Positions 30,616 to 31,626 of a DNA stretch of 31,626 nt are shown here, one piece after another. Position 1 is the stretch's first letter, and each line of letters begins with the position of its first letter. A model generated the notes under the pieces. The model saw nothing but the letters and a program-made list of their open reading frames with translations, had not been told where the DNA came from and did no database searches. The DNA comes from CALHVR01 sp963528625 (GTDB lineage Bacteria > Fusobacteriota > Fusobacteriia > Fusobacteriales > Leptotrichiaceae). A program made the position numbers and the translations under genes. The stretch is from NCBI GenBank assembly GCA_963528625.1, contig CAURVQ010000011.1:1-31626 (forward strand). The letters are read 5' to 3'.

Positions 30616-31626
30616 ATGAAAAAAATAGGAATAGTTGTAGAATATAATCCTTTTCATAATGGGCATCTTTATCAAATACAAAAAATAAAAGAAAAATTTG
30701 GAAAAGATTGCTTTATTTCGGTTGTAATGAGTGGTGACTTTGTACAAAGAGGAGAAGTTTCTTTTTTAAATAAATGGGAAAAAACAAGAATCGCTTTAGA
30801 AAATGAGGTTGATTTAGTAGTTGAACTTCCTGTGTATTATGCGATACAAAATGCTGAAATATTTTCAAAAATGGCTGTAAAAATATTAGATTATTTAGGA
30901 ATGGAAATTCAAGTTTTTGGAGCAGAAAATGATGAAATAAAAATTTTTGAAGAAATAATTACATTACAAAAAAGTGATGAATATAATAAAAAAATTCAAG
31001 AAAAAATAAAAAATGGAAATAGATATATGATAGCACAAAAAATGGTGTTGCAAGAATTTGGGTATGAAGAATTTATTAAATCAAATAATATTTTAGGATT
31101 GGAATATGTGAGAGCTATTTTACAATCTAAATTAAATATAAAGCCGTATATTATTAAACGAGAAATTTCAGAGTATAATGAAGAAAAAGTGGAAGATGAA
31201 CGAGAACAGTTTGTGTCAGCAAGTTTTATAAGAAAAATTTTTGATAGTAAAGATGAAAAAAAATGGATAGAGTTAAAAAAATTTATTCCAAAAAATATTC
31301 ATAAATTTTTAATAAATAAAATGTATAATAAAAACATAGAATATAAAAATATTAAAAATGAATTTTTAAAATTAGTAAAATATAGAATGGTAATAGATGA
31401 TAAGAAAAAAATATTAGAAATATTTGATATGACAGAGCAATTATATTCAAGAATCTTTAATGCAATATTAAATTCTACTAATTATGAAACTTTTTTTAAA
31501 AAGATAGAAGCTAAAAATATATCAATTAAAAGAATAGATAGAATATTGTTAAATATTTTATTAGATATAAGAAAACTTGATGAAAATATTGATTATGTTA
31601 GAGTTTTAGGTTTTAATGATAGAGGG
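30616..31626 (+). CDS. tmcAL: tRNA(Met) cytidine acetate ligase, N-terminal part (partial)
   Basis: 337 codons from ATG 30616 are open to the right window edge. The start IGIVVEYNPFHNGHLYQI, with the nucleotidyltransferase HxGH motif (HNGH), plus VVMSGDFVQRGE and VELPVYYAIQNAE, identify the TmcAL/YlbM family. TmcAL activates acetate with ATP and makes N4-acetylcytidine at the wobble base of elongator tRNA-Met in Firmicutes and related bacteria. GAGGAA lies nine bases upstream; the gene follows treC by 12 bases and is probably cotranscribed. The C-terminal end is outside the window. Confidence 0.92.
   Translation, partial: MKKIGIVVEYNPFHNGHLYQIQKIKEKFGKDCFISVVMSGDFVQRGEVSFLNKWEKTRIALENEVDLVVELPVYYAIQNAEIFSKMAVKILDYLGMEIQVFGAENDEIKIFEEIITLQKSDEYNKKIQEKIKNGNRYMIAQKMVLQEFGYEEFIKSNNILGLEYVRAILQSKLNIKPYIIKREISEYNEEKVEDEREQFVSASFIRKIFDSKDEKKWIELKKFIPKNIHKFLINKMYNKNIEYKNIKNEFLKLVKYRMVIDDKKKILEIFDMTEQLYSRIFNAILNSTNYETFFKKIEAKNISIKRIDRILLNILLDIRKLDENIDYVRVLGFNDRG

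Noticed and set aside
1..31626. CRISPR array, rRNA genes or prophage
   Set aside because: No regularly spaced repeats, no rRNA text and no phage structural genes were seen; the only RNA gene is tRNA-Thr.

Overview
This window is a strongly AT-rich chromosomal segment, almost entirely coding on the + strand, with short intergenic gaps. It most likely comes from a member of the Fusobacteriota, family Leptotrichiaceae (Leptotrichia or a close relative). The case rests on four things: the base and codon use (AGA for Arg, A/T third positions); a truncated autotransporter beta-barrel end at position 1, typical of fusobacterial outer-membrane proteins; an F-type ATP synthase whose c subunit carries a Na+-binding signature like that of Ilyobacter; and the acetylase-type diaminopimelate genes. 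The genus is an inference from sequence style, not from a database match.

Layout. 1-145: end of an autotransporter gene and its terminator. 163-3251: a TPP-riboswitch-controlled thiamine or thiamine-precursor ABC transporter operon (thiamine-binding protein, permease, lipoprotein, ATPase). 3338-7632: the translation/UMP kinase cluster rpsB-tsf-pyrH-frr followed by an mreB-family gene. 7633-10241: a small accessory islet. It holds an NTF2-like protein, two copies of the tail of a lost DNA methylase/restriction enzyme on either side of a GC-richer palindrome-rich element, an intact DUF1016 PD-(D/E)XK nuclease and a broken transposase tail. 10242-16778: the complete atpBEFHAGDC operon. 16780-20634: a DUF4912 protein, dapB, dapH and a secreted TPR protein. 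20682-24028: recA, recX, plsC and rdgB. 24058-26939: ribosome hibernation factor (minus strand), ridA, a second secreted TPR protein and azlCD. 27017-28526: a DUF4870 membrane protein (minus strand) diverging from holA. 28587-28785: a tRNA-Thr unit. 28857-31626: treC (trehalose-6-phosphate hydrolase) and the 5' part of tmcAL.

How the genes work together. Most of the window is core housekeeping: vitamin uptake, translation, ATP synthesis or Na+ pumping, cell-wall precursor synthesis and cell shape, DNA repair, nucleotide-pool cleaning and phospholipid synthesis. Only the 7.6-10.2 kb islet looks acquired and decayed, and it is probably a leftover of a restriction or defence locus.

The most unusual signal is not a gene. 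Five genes (thiY-like, dapH, recA, plsC, rdgB) have a strong Shine-Dalgarno sequence 29-33 bases from the start codon, with a perfect or near-perfect hairpin in between. In three of them an in-frame stop codon in the spacer rules out a nearer start. If the hairpin is folded out, the spacing becomes about 6-11 bases. The hairpin sequences are all different, so the shared property is the structure. This suggests a recurrent structured-spacer mode of translation initiation in this lineage.
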